A stretch of 64,000 bases of DNA from VRUE01 sp036271315 (GCA_036271315.1 DATBAV010000042.1:62001-126000); one strand, 5' to 3'; positions 25,050-36,299 are shown, numbered from the stretch's first letter. Notes: generated from the sequence alone by a model not told the origin. Made by a program: numbers and translations.

Positions 25050-25212
25050 TAGATGACCAACGCTGCCTGGCATGCTCGAGGGGGCGCGCCCGGCCAAGCT
25101 GGGCGCCACACGCCGACTAGCGAATAGCAGCGCTATCCGCGAGAAGGCGGGCGGTGGTCCAGCGCCGCGCCGGCGCGTCATCCGCGGGTATGCCAGGCGA
25201 GGCGGTCGTCTA
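25050..25212. repeat. inverted-arm element, family 3, degenerate copy D2
   Basis: Imperfect arms: TAGATGACC (25050-25058) plus GCCTGGCAT (25065-25073) on the left, ATGCCAGGC (25190-25198) plus GGTCGTCTA (25204-25212) on the right, with one mismatch in the outer block. The core holds CGAATAGCAGCGCTAT (25121-25136), a 16-base identity with the element at 29709-29875, and a nearby CGGCCAAGC resembling GGACCAAGC there. The outer right arm includes the TAG stop of the gene at 25210. It fills the 187 bp between two genes. Confidence 0.6.
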
Positions 25213-25635
25213 GCTGCCGTTGATACTCGTGGTAGACGTGTACTCGAACTCCTCCTCGGCGCCGAAGAGGGCATCGAGCACCGTTTTGCGCGCATCCTCG
25301 CTGAGGATCAGGGCGACGGCGGCACCGACCAGGCCGAGCAGGACGATGCGACCGAGGCGGCTCTTCTTGCGCTTCTTCGGCGCCCGGAACGCCTCGGAGG
25401 CGTCACGCAGGTTCTCCGCCGCGACCTTGAGATCGCGCTGCACCTTCTTGTCGCTGGTGACTGCCTTGACCGTGCCGCCGTTGCTGGTCGCGCGGCCGTA
25501 GGCACCCTTCGCCGCTTCGAACGCCTTCTTCAGGCTGTCGCGCAGTTCTTCGTCCTCGATCAGTCGCCCCACGTAGGGGTTCTCGCGTGCGGTCGCATAA
25601 AGGTCGGCGGCCTGGGTCGCCTTCGTCTTGCTCAT
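25210..25635 (-). CDS. small membrane-anchored protein of unknown function
   Basis: 141 aa. N-terminal helical, charged region (ENPYVGRLIEDEELRDSLKKAFEAAKGAYGRA; LKVAAENLRDASEAF), a Lys/Arg cluster (PKKRKKSRLGR), one membrane segment (IVLLGLVGAAVALIL, about 96-112) and an acidic C-terminus. AGGAGAAGG precedes the ATG closely. The architecture is common in actinobacteria but I know no function. Its stop lies within the arm of the adjacent inverted-arm element. Confidence 0.75.
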   Translation of the reverse strand: MSKTKATQAADLYATARENPYVGRLIEDEELRDSLKKAFEAAKGAYGRATSNGGTVKAVTSDKKVQRDLKVAAENLRDASEAFRAPKKRKKSRLGRIVLLGLVGAAVALILSEDARKTVLDALFGAEEEFEYTSTTSINGS

Positions 25636-25695
25636 GCCTTCTCCTCGCTGGATTCTCCTGGGGTACCCAGAATAACTCGCATCGATCGGGGGGCG

Positions 25696-27246
25696 TCAGC
25701 CCGGGCCGATGCCGTCCAGCAATACCCCGTTGGTGCGGAAGCCAAGCTTGGCGTTGCGAACCGTGCGCAGCCTCAACGGCCTCAACTCCGAACCCGGCGT
25801 GGCGAAGCGCCGCACGTAGAGCCGGCCGACGCGCTCGTAGCCGACTTCGCGGAAGCCGGAACCGAAAAGGCGGGCCGGGGGCGGGGGCGCCTTGCCGTCG
25901 GAGATGAAATCGATTTCGCCCACCCACCAGCGGAAGCCATCGGAAGGCTGGACCTGGATCGATCCGGTCGAGAGGTAGTAGCGCAGCGAGGCCTCGCCGA
26001 GCTTCCAGGTGACCATCGCCCGCGGCACCGTCGGTTCGCCGATCGCGCTGGCGACGGAGTCCCAGTCGGGCCGCTGCAAGGCCGGCGAGACGCTCGCCCA
26101 GATCGAGAAGCCGAGCGAGTAAGCGACCAGCAGCCCGGCGAGCACGGCGCCGCTGCGGCGGGCGCCGCGCAGGGTGAAGCCGACCGCCAGCGCGACCAGC
26201 AGCGGAACCAGCGCGGGCAGCAGGTTGCGGGCGAGGACGTAGTCCTTGCTCGGATCTAGCAAGCCGATCGCCAGCGGGGCGACGACGGTGACTGCGGCCA
26301 GCGCCAGCGGGATGCCGGCGGCGCGGCGCTCGGCGCGCTCGCCTCGGGCGAAGACCAGCCAAACCCCCGCGATCGCGATCAGGGCGGGCACGACCGCCAG
26401 CAATGGGTGCTCTGGCTGGGCGATGATGTCGCCGGTCTCTCCCAGGGCAAAGGTGAGGCCGGTCTCCCAGAGCCGGTGCCAGAGGCTGAAGTTGCTGATC
26501 CATTCGGCGTGGGCGAAGGACGATTGGTGGAGCAGCAGCGGCGTCAGCAGCAGGCCGGCGACGGCGACGATCCAGATGCCTGGGAAAGCCCCCCCTGCTT
26601 CCCTGCCGCGGCGGCGCAGCAGCCAGAGCGCCTCAGCGGCGATCGGGAAGGCGGCGAAGTAGTGCGTGCCGAGGGCGAGGGCCGAGGCGATCCCCCAAGC
26701 GAGTGAGTCGCGGCGGCGGCCACGATCGAGCGCCCGCACGAAATAAAGCAGCGAGATCGCGGTCAGCAGGACGAAGAGCGCGTAGGCACGGGCCTCCTGC
26801 GAGTACCAGAGCAGCATCGGGTTGACCGCGACCAGGGCGGCGGCGACGATTCCGGCACGGCGGTTGCTCAGCTCGGCGCCGAGCAGGTAAGCGACCGGCA
26901 CCGTGGCGACCCCGGCAACGGCCGAGACCGAGCGCAGGCCGAATTCGCCGGTCCCCGTGACCTGCGTCCAGAGCCAGGCGACCGCGTAATAGAGCGGCGG
27001 CGCCGACTCGCTGAAGCCGACCGCGTCCATCGCGTGCCAGAAGCCGTCGCGCAGGATGCGGCTGGCGGTGACGATCTCGTCGTGGTGGTAGCTCTGCACC
27101 CCGAGCGTGGCGAAGCGCAGAGCTCCAGCAAGAACGGTGAGGCCGACAACGATCCAGAAAGTGCGGGAGCGAGCGCGCACCGCGTTGCTGATCGATTCCA
27201 GATAGGTCGAAAAGCTGCTCCTGCGCAGCGCCCCGGCGGCCTCCAT
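25696..27246 (-). CDS. GT39-type membrane glycosyltransferase
   Basis: 516 aa, about 11-12 membrane segments. The first loop carries HHDE (54-57), the acidic motif of polyprenyl-phosphate-sugar-dependent GT-C enzymes (ArnT/PMT type), followed by FSESAPPLYYAVAWLWTQ and LWYSQEARAYALFVLLTAIS. The soluble C-terminus (about 400-516) is extracytoplasmic. It would transfer a sugar from a lipid carrier to a cell-envelope acceptor. Single gene between the small membrane protein and lon. Confidence 0.88.
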   Translation of the reverse strand: MEAAGALRRSSFSTYLESISNAVRARSRTFWIVVGLTVLAGALRFATLGVQSYHHDEIVTASRILRDGFWHAMDAVGFSESAPPLYYAVAWLWTQVTGTGEFGLRSVSAVAGVATVPVAYLLGAELSNRRAGIVAAALVAVNPMLLWYSQEARAYALFVLLTAISLLYFVRALDRGRRRDSLAWGIASALALGTHYFAAFPIAAEALWLLRRRGREAGGAFPGIWIVAVAGLLLTPLLLHQSSFAHAEWISNFSLWHRLWETGLTFALGETGDIIAQPEHPLLAVVPALIAIAGVWLVFARGERAERRAAGIPLALAAVTVVAPLAIGLLDPSKDYVLARNLLPALVPLLVALAVGFTLRGARRSGAVLAGLLVAYSLGFSIWASVSPALQRPDWDSVASAIGEPTVPRAMVTWKLGEASLRYYLSTGSIQVQPSDGFRWWVGEIDFISDGKAPPPPARLFGSGFREVGYERVGRLYVRRFATPGSELRPLRLRTVRNAKLGFRTNGVLLDGIGPG

Positions 27247-27300
27247 CAGACGGCTGGCTCCTGGGCAGCGTGTGTGCGGGGTGCGGGGGTCAACCGTCTA

Positions 27301-29682
<2,382 letters not shown>

Positions 29683-29708
29683 CAGTGCCGCCTCTCGTGG
29701 GTGGGCAC

Positions 29709-29875
29709 TAGGAGTGGCTGGGGGAACCCGCGTGCGTGGGTCGGCGAGCGCCGGACCAAGCGGGACAAGGACGCAGGGAGGCCGAATAGCAGCGCTATTC
29801 GGCCGACTGAGGACGCCGTACCGCGCAGCGTCCGCCGCCGCCGGACGCGTGCGGGGGTTCCCCCAGCCACTCCTA
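29709..29875. repeat. inverted-arm element, family 3, copy D1
   Basis: Perfect 21-bp inverted arms (29709-29729 and 29855-29875) enclose 125 bp. The outermost bases of the right arm are the TAG stop of hsp20 (29873-29875); the left arm lies 27 bp upstream of the lon start. The centre is a perfect palindrome GGCCGAATAGC-AGC-GCTATTCGGCC (29780-29804), whose middle 16 bases also occur at 25121-25136. CGCGTGCG occurs as a direct repeat just inside both arms (29729-29736, 29846-29853). In a transcript from hsp20 to lon it would form a large branched structure that could attenuate lon. Confidence 0.75.
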
Positions 29876-30268
29876 TTCCCTCCCGATCGGGATCCGGCGG
29901 GTGGTCTCGGACGGATCGCGCAGCGGCAGCTCGATCCGCAGCACCCCGTCTTCATAGGTCGCCGTGGCCCGCTCGGCGTCGACGTCGACCTGCAGCTCGA
30001 CCACGCGGCGGAAGGGGCCCGAGGGAATCTCCACCTGCTGGTAGACCCGTCCCTCGGTCTCCTGCACCTGACGCTCGCCGACTATCGCCAGCTGCCGAGT
30101 CCCCACCTCGATCCCGACCTCGTCGAGCTCGACGCCCGCAAGATCGACCTTCACAACGGCTCGCTGTGGATCACCGCAGTAATAGACATCCACGTTGGGA
30201 GTAAATCCCCTGCTCCTGCGGCTGACGTAGGTAGTCCGCGCCCAGGCATATAGGTCCCGCTCCGGCAT
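29873..30268 (-). CDS. Hsp20 / alpha-crystallin small heat shock protein
   Basis: 131 aa. Alpha-crystallin domain about 20-115: FTPNVDVYYCGD, AVVKVDLAGVELDEVGIEVGTRQLAIVGER, GRVYQQVEIPSGPFRRVVEL and the terminal GVLRIELPL (variant of the G-x-L motif), followed by a short tail containing RIPIG (I-x-I type oligomerisation motif). ATP-independent holdase of unfolding proteins. Upstream of lon, separated by an inverted-arm element. Confidence 0.93.
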   Translation of the reverse strand: MPERDLYAWARTTYVSRRSRGFTPNVDVYYCGDPQRAVVKVDLAGVELDEVGIEVGTRQLAIVGERQVQETEGRVYQQVEIPSGPFRRVVELQVDVDAERATATYEDGVLRIELPLRDPSETTRRIPIGRE

Positions 30269-30297
30269 CTGCGGAACATTAGCCGCGCTGCGCGCGG

Positions 30298-30486
30298 TCA
30301 GGCTGTTTGAGGCTGGGAGGCCCAGCGGGGGGGACGCATCAGCAAAACGGGCTGCCGAGGCGGCACCAGGCCCTCGGGCCGGTTCGGCCTGAAGGTCGTG
30401 CAGGGCTCATCGAGCTCGAGTGCGCAAAGCAAGTTCTTGCGGAAGTAACAGTCCTCGCAGGTCGGCGGTTTGGGCTTGCGCGGCAC
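30298..30486 (-). CDS. small Cys-rich protein
   Basis: 62 aa, GTG start. Four cysteines in CEDCYFRKNLLCALELDEPC form a possible zinc site, followed by TTFRPNRPEGLVPPRQP. Conserved-looking composition (little Ala/Gly filler) and a position just upstream of hsp20 on the same strand support a real gene, but I recognise no family. The stop is about 30 bp before the hsp20 start. Confidence 0.6.
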   Translation of the reverse strand: MPRKPKPPTCEDCYFRKNLLCALELDEPCTTFRPNRPEGLVPPRQPVLLMRPPRWASQPQTA

Positions 30487-30623
30487 GACGGCGATATTGC
30501 CATCGCCATGACTCTTCCGTGCGGCTCAATTCCGCAAAGCGCAACGTTCTTGACACAGTCTCGTCACAGGTTCCCCGCGTCTTGCGGGAGCCGGCGCCGC
30601 CCGCCGCTACCATTCGGCCACGG

Positions 30624-31250
30624 ATGGAGTCTTCCAGCAGGACCGACAAGCTCGCCGCCTCGCCGCAGCTGTTCGAGAGCGACTTCCTCAACTTCTTCTC
30701 GCGGGTACACCCCTCGGTGCCGGCGATCGTCTTCGTGCCCGTGGTGATCGCCGGCGAGTGGCTCGGCGCCAGCCATGGCTACGCCGTCTGGCAGTTGCTC
30801 TTGCTCAGCCTCGCCGGGGTCGGCATCTGGACGCTGACCGAGTACTGGCTGCACCGGCTCGTCTTCCACTGGCAGCCGGACAACGCCTTCGGCCGCCGCA
30901 TGCACTTCATTATCCACGGCATCCACCACGACCACCCCAACGACAAGCTGCGGTTGGTCATGCCCCCCGCCGTGGCGATCCCGCTGGCGGCGCTCTTCTT
31001 CTTCGCCTTCACGCTGATCTTCGGCACGCCGGCCACCTATCCGCTCTTCGCCGGCTTCATCCTCGGCTACCTCTTTTACGACTACACGCACTACTACGTG
31101 CACCACTTCGTCCCCAAGTCCGATTTCGGCAAGCGCCTGCGCGAGCAGCACATGCGCCACCACTTCCAGGACCACCGCTACGGCTACGGCGTCTCCTCGC
31201 CGATCTGGGACGTGGTCTTCCGGACCCTGCCCCGCAAGAGCAACCGCTAG
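30624..31250 (+). CDS. fatty acid hydroxylase / sterol desaturase family protein
   Basis: 208 aa from ATG at 30624. Four membrane segments and the histidine boxes of the di-iron hydroxylase family: HRLVFH, HGIHHDHPND, THYYVHH and HMRHHF. The size and motif spacing resemble small 2-hydroxylases of the FA2H type. It would hydroxylate a membrane lipid acyl chain at the membrane. Convergent with the PucR-type regulator, the two stops sharing CTAG. Confidence 0.88.
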   Translation: MESSSRTDKLAASPQLFESDFLNFFSRVHPSVPAIVFVPVVIAGEWLGASHGYAVWQLLLLSLAGVGIWTLTEYWLHRLVFHWQPDNAFGRRMHFIIHGIHHDHPNDKLRLVMPPAVAIPLAALFFFAFTLIFGTPATYPLFAGFILGYLFYDYTHYYVHHFVPKSDFGKRLREQHMRHHFQDHRYGYGVSSPIWDVVFRTLPRKSNR

Positions 31251-32431
31251 CCCCAACCGGCGGTCGCGCGCAGAGCGATCTCGAGCTCAAAGCGGGCATC
31301 GGGATCGTCCAACTGGTCGCCGAGGAGCTCGCGTAGTCGGGCAACCCGGTAGCGGGCGGTCTGCGGATGGACGTGCAGCTCCGCCGCCATCTCGACCGAG
31401 TTGCCGCGCCGGCGCACGAAGGCAAGCGCAGTCTCCCGCATGCGCTCGCGAGCATTCGGCGTCAGCGAGTCGAAGGGTGAGAGACGGCCAGCGGCGATCC
31501 TCTCGGTAACGGTGCTGCCTTCGAGCAGCAAGAGCACGGCGAGATGGTCCTCGGTCCGAAGCAGGCCGTCGGCCGAGACCGCGCCCGCCTCCAACGCGCG
31601 CAGGCCTGCCTTCGCCAGTTGCCAGGACTCGCGTGCTTGGCCCAGTTCACACGTTGGGCCAAGTGCCGCTGTCTTCTTTGCGGTGGCACGAGCAATCTCC
31701 TTGGCACGGCCCGGCCCAGCCGGATCGACAATCAGGGCGCAGCCAAGCTCCTCGAAGCTCGCGATCAATACGTCGGCGGGAAGCCGACGGGCGATCGTCG
31801 CCAGGTCGTCCTCCGCGCAACAAAGCGTCGCCAACCGGCGCGGGACCTTCCAGCCCGCAGCCCGGGCGACCGCGCGAACATCGCCGAGATCGGCCGCGGG
31901 CTCGCGCATCAGCAAGGAGACCAGCTCCCCGCGACGCCGGCGGCGAACGTCCTCGCTCTCGGACTGGGCCGCCGCATAACCGTCGACCGAGTCGGCAGAG
32001 AGCTCGTCGATGTAGGCGAAGATCGCCTCGGCCAGGAGGCTGAGGACCTCTGGCTCGAGCTCGGCCTCGCGGCAGGCGCGGGCGAGGCGGCGCCAGGCGA
32101 CGCGGGCGCCAACGCGGTAGGCGGCCTGCAGCGAGTCCAGCGTCCGACCCTGGCGCAACTCGCCGCGCCCGAGGGCTACGTAGACATCGCGTCCCAACCC
32201 CCGGCCGGTCTCGGGATCGCGAATCAGGGCGACGAACTGCTTGAGTGCCTCGCCGACGCCGGTGCGAATCCCGCGGCCGAAACGACCCTCCAGCGGGCGC
32301 GCGTACTCGGGTACCTCGCTGGCGATCGTCGCGAGGATCTCCGCGGTCACCGCCTCGAGCTCGGGCTCGATCAGGTCGGCGACCGAGCCAGGAAGGCCGC
32401 GCCAGGGCTCAGATTCCATAGATTTTGTCAT
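31247..32431 (-). CDS. PucR/CdaR-type helix-turn-helix regulator
   Basis: 394 aa. The C-terminal 50 residues are the PucR HTH: RERMRETALAFVRRRGNSVEMAAELHVHPQTARYRVARLRELLG. The N-terminal half is a helical sensory region (ELRQGRTLDSLQAAYRVGARVAWRRL) common to this family. Divergent from the desaturase gene with a 77-bp spacer, so control of desaturase expression is a plausible inference. Overlaps the hydroxylase stop by CTAG. Confidence 0.85.
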   Translation of the reverse strand: MTKSMESEPWRGLPGSVADLIEPELEAVTAEILATIASEVPEYARPLEGRFGRGIRTGVGEALKQFVALIRDPETGRGLGRDVYVALGRGELRQGRTLDSLQAAYRVGARVAWRRLARACREAELEPEVLSLLAEAIFAYIDELSADSVDGYAAAQSESEDVRRRRRGELVSLLMREPAADLGDVRAVARAAGWKVPRRLATLCCAEDDLATIARRLPADVLIASFEELGCALIVDPAGPGRAKEIARATAKKTAALGPTCELGQARESWQLAKAGLRALEAGAVSADGLLRTEDHLAVLLLLEGSTVTERIAAGRLSPFDSLTPNARERMRETALAFVRRRGNSVEMAAELHVHPQTARYRVARLRELLGDQLDDPDARFELEIALRATAGWG

Positions 32432-32508
32432 TTAGCTAACAAGAAATTGGCGAAGAAATGTACATAGAGCCTATTTCTTATCGCTTTGAGCGGCGTAAGT
32501 TGCGCCAT

Positions 32509-33399
32509 ATGCACAAAATGAGCAGAACCGAGAAAGTCGCCAACCTCGGCGCCGTAGCGATCCCCTTCCTGGCCACGCTGGCCGCCGTAGTCCTCCTCTG
32601 GAACAGGTTCGTCAGCGTCACCGACCTGGCGATCGCCGCGGTCATGTACCTGGCGACAGCGATCGGCATTACGGTCGGCTTCCACCGCCTGCTCACCCAC
32701 CGCTCCTTCCAAACTTCGAAATCACTCGAGTACACCTTCGCCGTGCTCGGCTCGATGGCCGTGCAGGGACCGGTCATCTCCTGGGTCGCCGACCACCGTA
32801 AGCATCATGCGCACACGGACAGTGAGGGTGACCCCCACAGCCCGCACGTGGGTCAGCACGACGGCCTGCGCGGAGTTGCGGCCGGCCTCTGGCACGCCCA
32901 CGCCGGCTGGCTGATGTCAACCCAGGGGCGGGCGGACTGGAAGCGCTATGCGGCGGATCTCAACGAGGACCGAGGCATGCGCTTGATCGCCCGCCAGTTC
33001 GTTCCCCTCGTACTGCTCACCCTCCTGCTGCCGGCCCTCGCCGGCTATCTCGCCAGCGGCACATTGTTCGGCGCGGCCACCGGTTTGCTCTGGGGAGGAC
33101 TGGTCCGCATTTTCTTTGTGCATCACGTGACTTGGAGCGTCAATTCGGTGTGCCACTATTTTGGTACGCGTCGGTTTGCAACCGAGGACCGGTCGACCAA
33201 TGTCTTCTGGCTGGCCCTTCCCTCACTGGGGGAGTCCTGGCATCACAATCACCACGCCTTCCCCCGCTCCGCTGTTCATGGACTGCGGCGCTGGGAGATT
33301 GACCCATCTGCACTGATAATTGCGGGCCTGGAGCGAGTGGGACTGGCCTGGAACGTGGTGCGCATCTCACCTGAGCGTCAGGCACAGCGCACTGCTTGA
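32509..33399 (+). CDS. acyl-CoA / fatty acid desaturase
   Basis: 296 aa from ATG at 32509; the frame is open to 32458 and ATG 32518 is also possible, and no start has a strong ribosome binding site. Membrane segments flank the three His boxes: HRLLTHRSF, HRKHHAHTD, and HHNHHAFP after GESW. This is the delta-9 stearoyl-CoA-type desaturase layout. It introduces a double bond into acyl chains at the membrane with a di-iron centre. Its divergent neighbour is a PucR-type regulator. Confidence 0.92.
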   Translation: MHKMSRTEKVANLGAVAIPFLATLAAVVLLWNRFVSVTDLAIAAVMYLATAIGITVGFHRLLTHRSFQTSKSLEYTFAVLGSMAVQGPVISWVADHRKHHAHTDSEGDPHSPHVGQHDGLRGVAAGLWHAHAGWLMSTQGRADWKRYAADLNEDRGMRLIARQFVPLVLLTLLLPALAGYLASGTLFGAATGLLWGGLVRIFFVHHVTWSVNSVCHYFGTRRFATEDRSTNVFWLALPSLGESWHHNHHAFPRSAVHGLRRWEIDPSALIIAGLERVGLAWNVVRISPERQAQRTA

Positions 33400-33551
33400 A
33401 ATCCAAGCACTCTGGGTAGCTTCATCCAAATGGCCAGAGTGTCAGATGCGAATTTGACTATACGAATAGTCACTGTCACTGTGACTCTGCCACACTCCGC
33501 AGCAGCTGACGACCCGCTCGGCCATAGCGCTTGCGGGATGAAAGGAAGGAA

Positions 33552-33971
33552 ATGCCCAGCACCAGCAACGTACTCGACGAGGCTCTAGACCTGGTCAAGA
33601 AAAGGCTCGCGGAGCTCGACGAGGAGCGTAAGCGCCTCGAGCGTGCGCTCGCCGAGCTTGGTGGCACGGTCACACGTCGTCCCGGTCGCCCTCCCGGCTC
33701 CGGACGCGGCCCCGGTCGCCCTCGTAAAAACGCCGCCGCGGCCCCGGCCGCAGCCACGACTACTGCCCCGGGTAAACGCCGTCGCCGTCGCCGTGGTGGC
33801 ACTCGCGCCGACCAGGCAGTCGCCCTAGTCGAGCAGAACCCCGGCATCTCCGCCTCGGAGATCGCCAAAACGATGAAAATCAAACCGAATTACCTGTACC
33901 GGGTTCTCGGCGAAATGGAGAAAGAGGGTCGCGTCACCAAGAAGGGACGCGAGTACCACCCAGGCAAATAG
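33552..33971 (+). CDS. DNA-binding protein with AT-hook-like motifs and winged helix
   Basis: 139 aa from ATG at 33552, preceded by GGAAGGAA. N-terminal coiled coil (LDEALDLVKKRLAELDEERKRLERALAEL), then AT-hook-like GRPPGSGRGPGRPRK, an Ala/Thr linker and basic GKRRRRRRGG, then a C-terminal winged-helix segment (ADQAVALVEQNPGISASEIAKTM ... YLYRVLGEMEKEGRVTKKG). Resembles nucleoid-associated or Lsr2-like helper proteins of actinobacteria. A strong terminator follows, so it is monocistronic. Confidence 0.8.
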   Translation: MPSTSNVLDEALDLVKKRLAELDEERKRLERALAELGGTVTRRPGRPPGSGRGPGRPRKNAAAAPAAATTTAPGKRRRRRRGGTRADQAVALVEQNPGISASEIAKTMKIKPNYLYRVLGEMEKEGRVTKKGREYHPGK

Positions 33972-33998
33972 CGCCTGAGACTTCGCGCTTTGCTGAAC

Positions 33999-34034
33999 AA
34001 AGCCGGCCCCCGAATCGGGGGCCGGCTTTTTCTT
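33999..34034 (+). terminator. rho-independent terminator
   Basis: AAAGCCGGCCCCCG pairs with CGGGGGCCGGCTTT around a very small loop and is followed by TTTTT. A GC-rich stem with a T tract is textbook. It ends the transcript of the AT-hook-like gene and may also serve the convergent mdh gene. Confidence 0.9.
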
Positions 34035-34060
34035 TGGGTGACTACTTAGCGCAGGCCGAG

Positions 34061-35047
34061 CTAGAGCAGGCCGAGCTGACTTACCGCGTCGCGCTCCTCG
34101 CGCAACTCGGCGGCGCTGGCGTCAATCCGAGGCCGTGAGAAGTCCGGCACCTCAACCCCCTCGACGATCGACCACTCACCGCCGCTGCAGGCACAGGGGA
34201 AGCCGGCAACGATCCCCTCCTCGACCCCGTAGGAGCCATCGGCCGGCACTCCCATCGAGACCCAGTCGCCCGCGGGGGTGCCGAGCACCCAGTCGTGAAC
34301 GTGATCGATCGCGGCGTTTGCTGCCGATGCAGCGCTGGATGCCCCGCGGGCCTCGATGATCGCGGCGCCGCGCTTGGCGACTCGGGGTATGAACTCATCG
34401 GCGATCCACGCCTCGTCGTCAACCGCGTCCCAGGCGCTCTCACCGTTGACCTTGGCGTTGACGAGGTCCGGGTACTGGGTGGTCGAGTGGTTGCCCCAAA
34501 CCGTCATGTTGGTGACGTCGGAGACCCCCTTGCCGAGCTTGTTGGCAACCTGGGCGATCGCGCGGTTGTGGTCCAGTCGCATCATCGCGGTGAAACGCTC
34601 GCGCGGCACACCGTCGGCGTTTGACATCGCGATCAGGCAGTTGGTGTTGGCGGGGTTGCCGACGACGAGGATGCGAACGTCATCGGCGGCGCCGGCGGCG
34701 ATCGCTTCGCCCTGCGGCTTGAAGATCCCGCCGTTGGCCTCGAGCAGGTCGGAGCGCTCCATGCCCGGACCACGCGGGCGGGCACCGACGAGCAGGCCGA
34801 CGTTGCAGCCGTCGAACGCCTGCTTCGGGTCATCGAAGATGTCGATCCGGCTCAACAGGGGAAAGGCGCAGTCGTCGAGCTCCATCGCGGTTCCCTCGGC
34901 GGCCTTCACGGCGTCGGGAATCTCCAACAGGCTCAACTCCACCGGCGTGTCAGAACCGAGCATCTGACCGCTAGCGATACGGAAGAGGAGTGCGTAGCCG
35001 ATCTGGCCGGCGGCGCCGGTCACGGTGACTTTCACAGGGGTGCTCAC
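34061..35047 (-). CDS. mdh: malate dehydrogenase
   Basis: 328 aa, the long actinobacterial/eukaryotic-cytosolic form. NAD-binding VTGAAGQIGYALLFRIASG (9-27), MELDDCAFPLL, substrate Arg loop GARPRGPGMERSDLL, VVGNPANTNCLIA, and catalytic MRLDHNRA ... WGNHSTTQYPD. Oxidises malate to oxaloacetate in the TCA cycle. It follows icd with a 37-bp gap on the same strand. Confidence 0.95.
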   Translation of the reverse strand: MSTPVKVTVTGAAGQIGYALLFRIASGQMLGSDTPVELSLLEIPDAVKAAEGTAMELDDCAFPLLSRIDIFDDPKQAFDGCNVGLLVGARPRGPGMERSDLLEANGGIFKPQGEAIAAGAADDVRILVVGNPANTNCLIAMSNADGVPRERFTAMMRLDHNRAIAQVANKLGKGVSDVTNMTVWGNHSTTQYPDLVNAKVNGESAWDAVDDEAWIADEFIPRVAKRGAAIIEARGASSAASAANAAIDHVHDWVLGTPAGDWVSMGVPADGSYGVEEGIVAGFPCACSGGEWSIVEGVEVPDFSRPRIDASAAELREERDAVSQLGLL

Positions 35048-35084
35048 AGAGTCTCTATCTCCTGGATTCGTAGTTTTCGAAGAA

Positions 35085-36299
35085 CTAAGCCATTGCCCGC
35101 TGCAGGGCCTCGTCGATCGACCCGAGGAACTCCTGCGTTGTCTGGAACTCCTGGTCGGGACCGACGAGCAGGGCGAGGTCTTTGGTCATCTTCCCCGCTT
35201 CCACCGTCTCGATGCAGACGCGCTCCAGTGTCTCTGCAAACTCGGAGACGGCAGGGGTGTCGTCGAGCCGTCCGCGGGCGGCGAGGCCGCGCGTCCAGGC
35301 GAAGATCGAGGCGATCGGGTTGGTCGAGGTCGGCTTGCCCTGCTGGTGCTGGCGATAGTGACGGGTGACGGTGCCGTGCGCGGCCTCCGCCTCGACCGTC
35401 TTGCCGTCGGGACTCATCAGAACGCTGGTCATCAGGCCGAGCGAGCCAAAGCCCTGGGCGACTGTGTCGGACTGCACGTCGCCGTCGTAGTTCTTGCAGG
35501 CCCAGACGTAACCGCCTTCCCACTTCAGCGCCGCCGCGACCATGTCGTCGATCAAGCGGTGTTCGTAGGTGATTCCCGCGGCCTCGAAGTCAGCCTTGAA
35601 CTCGCTCTCATACACCTCGGCGAAGAGGTCCTTGAAACGGCCGTCATAGCGCTTCAGGATCGTGTTCTTGGTCGAAAGGTAGACCGGGTAGCCGCGGTCG
35701 AGCCCGTAACGCATCGAGGCCCGGGCGAAATCGCGAATCGAGTCGTCGAGGTTGTACATCGCCATCGCGATGCCGCCGCCGGGGAAGTCATAGACGTCGA
35801 GCTCGATCGGCTCGCTGCCGTCTTTGGGGGTGTAGGTGAGGGTCAGCGTGCCCTCGCCGGGGACGACCATGTCGGTGGCCCGGTACTGGTCGCCGAAGGC
35901 GTGGCGGCCGATCACGATCGGCTTGGTCCAGCCCGGCACCAGACGCGGGATGTTCGAGATCACGATCGGCTCGCGGAAGATGACGCCGCCGAGGATGTTG
36001 CGGATCGTCCCGTTCGGCGAGCGGTACATGTCGGCGAGCCCGAACTCCTCGACCCGCGCCTCGTCGGGCGTGATCGTCGCGCACTTGACGCCGACGCCGT
36101 GCTGCTTGATCGCGTTGGCCGCGTCGACCGTGATCTGGTCGCGGCTGGCGTCGCGGCTCTCGATGCCGAGATCGAAATAGATCAGCTCGAGGTCGAGGTA
36201 GGGCAGGATCAGCTGCTCTTTGATGAAGGACCAGATGATCCGGGTCATCTCGTCGCCGTCGAGCTCGACGACCGGGTTCTTCACGGAGATTTTTTCCAC
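35085..36299 (-). CDS. icd: NADP-dependent isocitrate dehydrogenase
   Basis: 404 aa from GTG at 36299, fixed by the family N-terminus KISVKNPVVELDGDEMTRI. Homodimeric (eukaryote-like) form: SPNGTIRNILGGVIFREPI, PGWTKPIVIGRHAFGDQYRATD, YLSTKNTILKRYDGRFKDLF, LIDDMVAAALKWEGGYVWACKNYDGDVQSD and EAAHGTVTRHY. Converts isocitrate to 2-oxoglutarate with NADP reduction. Operon-like with mdh downstream; a TetR gene lies 13 bp upstream on the same strand. Confidence 0.95.
   Translation of the reverse strand: MEKISVKNPVVELDGDEMTRIIWSFIKEQLILPYLDLELIYFDLGIESRDASRDQITVDAANAIKQHGVGVKCATITPDEARVEEFGLADMYRSPNGTIRNILGGVIFREPIVISNIPRLVPGWTKPIVIGRHAFGDQYRATDMVVPGEGTLTLTYTPKDGSEPIELDVYDFPGGGIAMAMYNLDDSIRDFARASMRYGLDRGYPVYLSTKNTILKRYDGRFKDLFAEVYESEFKADFEAAGITYEHRLIDDMVAAALKWEGGYVWACKNYDGDVQSDTVAQGFGSLGLMTSVLMSPDGKTVEAEAAHGTVTRHYRQHQQGKPTSTNPIASIFAWTRGLAARGRLDDTPAVSEFAETLERVCIETVEAGKMTKDLALLVGPDQEFQTTQEFLGSIDEALQRAMA

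Noticed and set aside
29683..29955. N-terminal extension of the lon frame to an upstream ATG
   Set aside because: The added residues are translated from the inverted-arm element and show no LON-domain similarity; ATG 29682 gives a normal Lon N-terminus.
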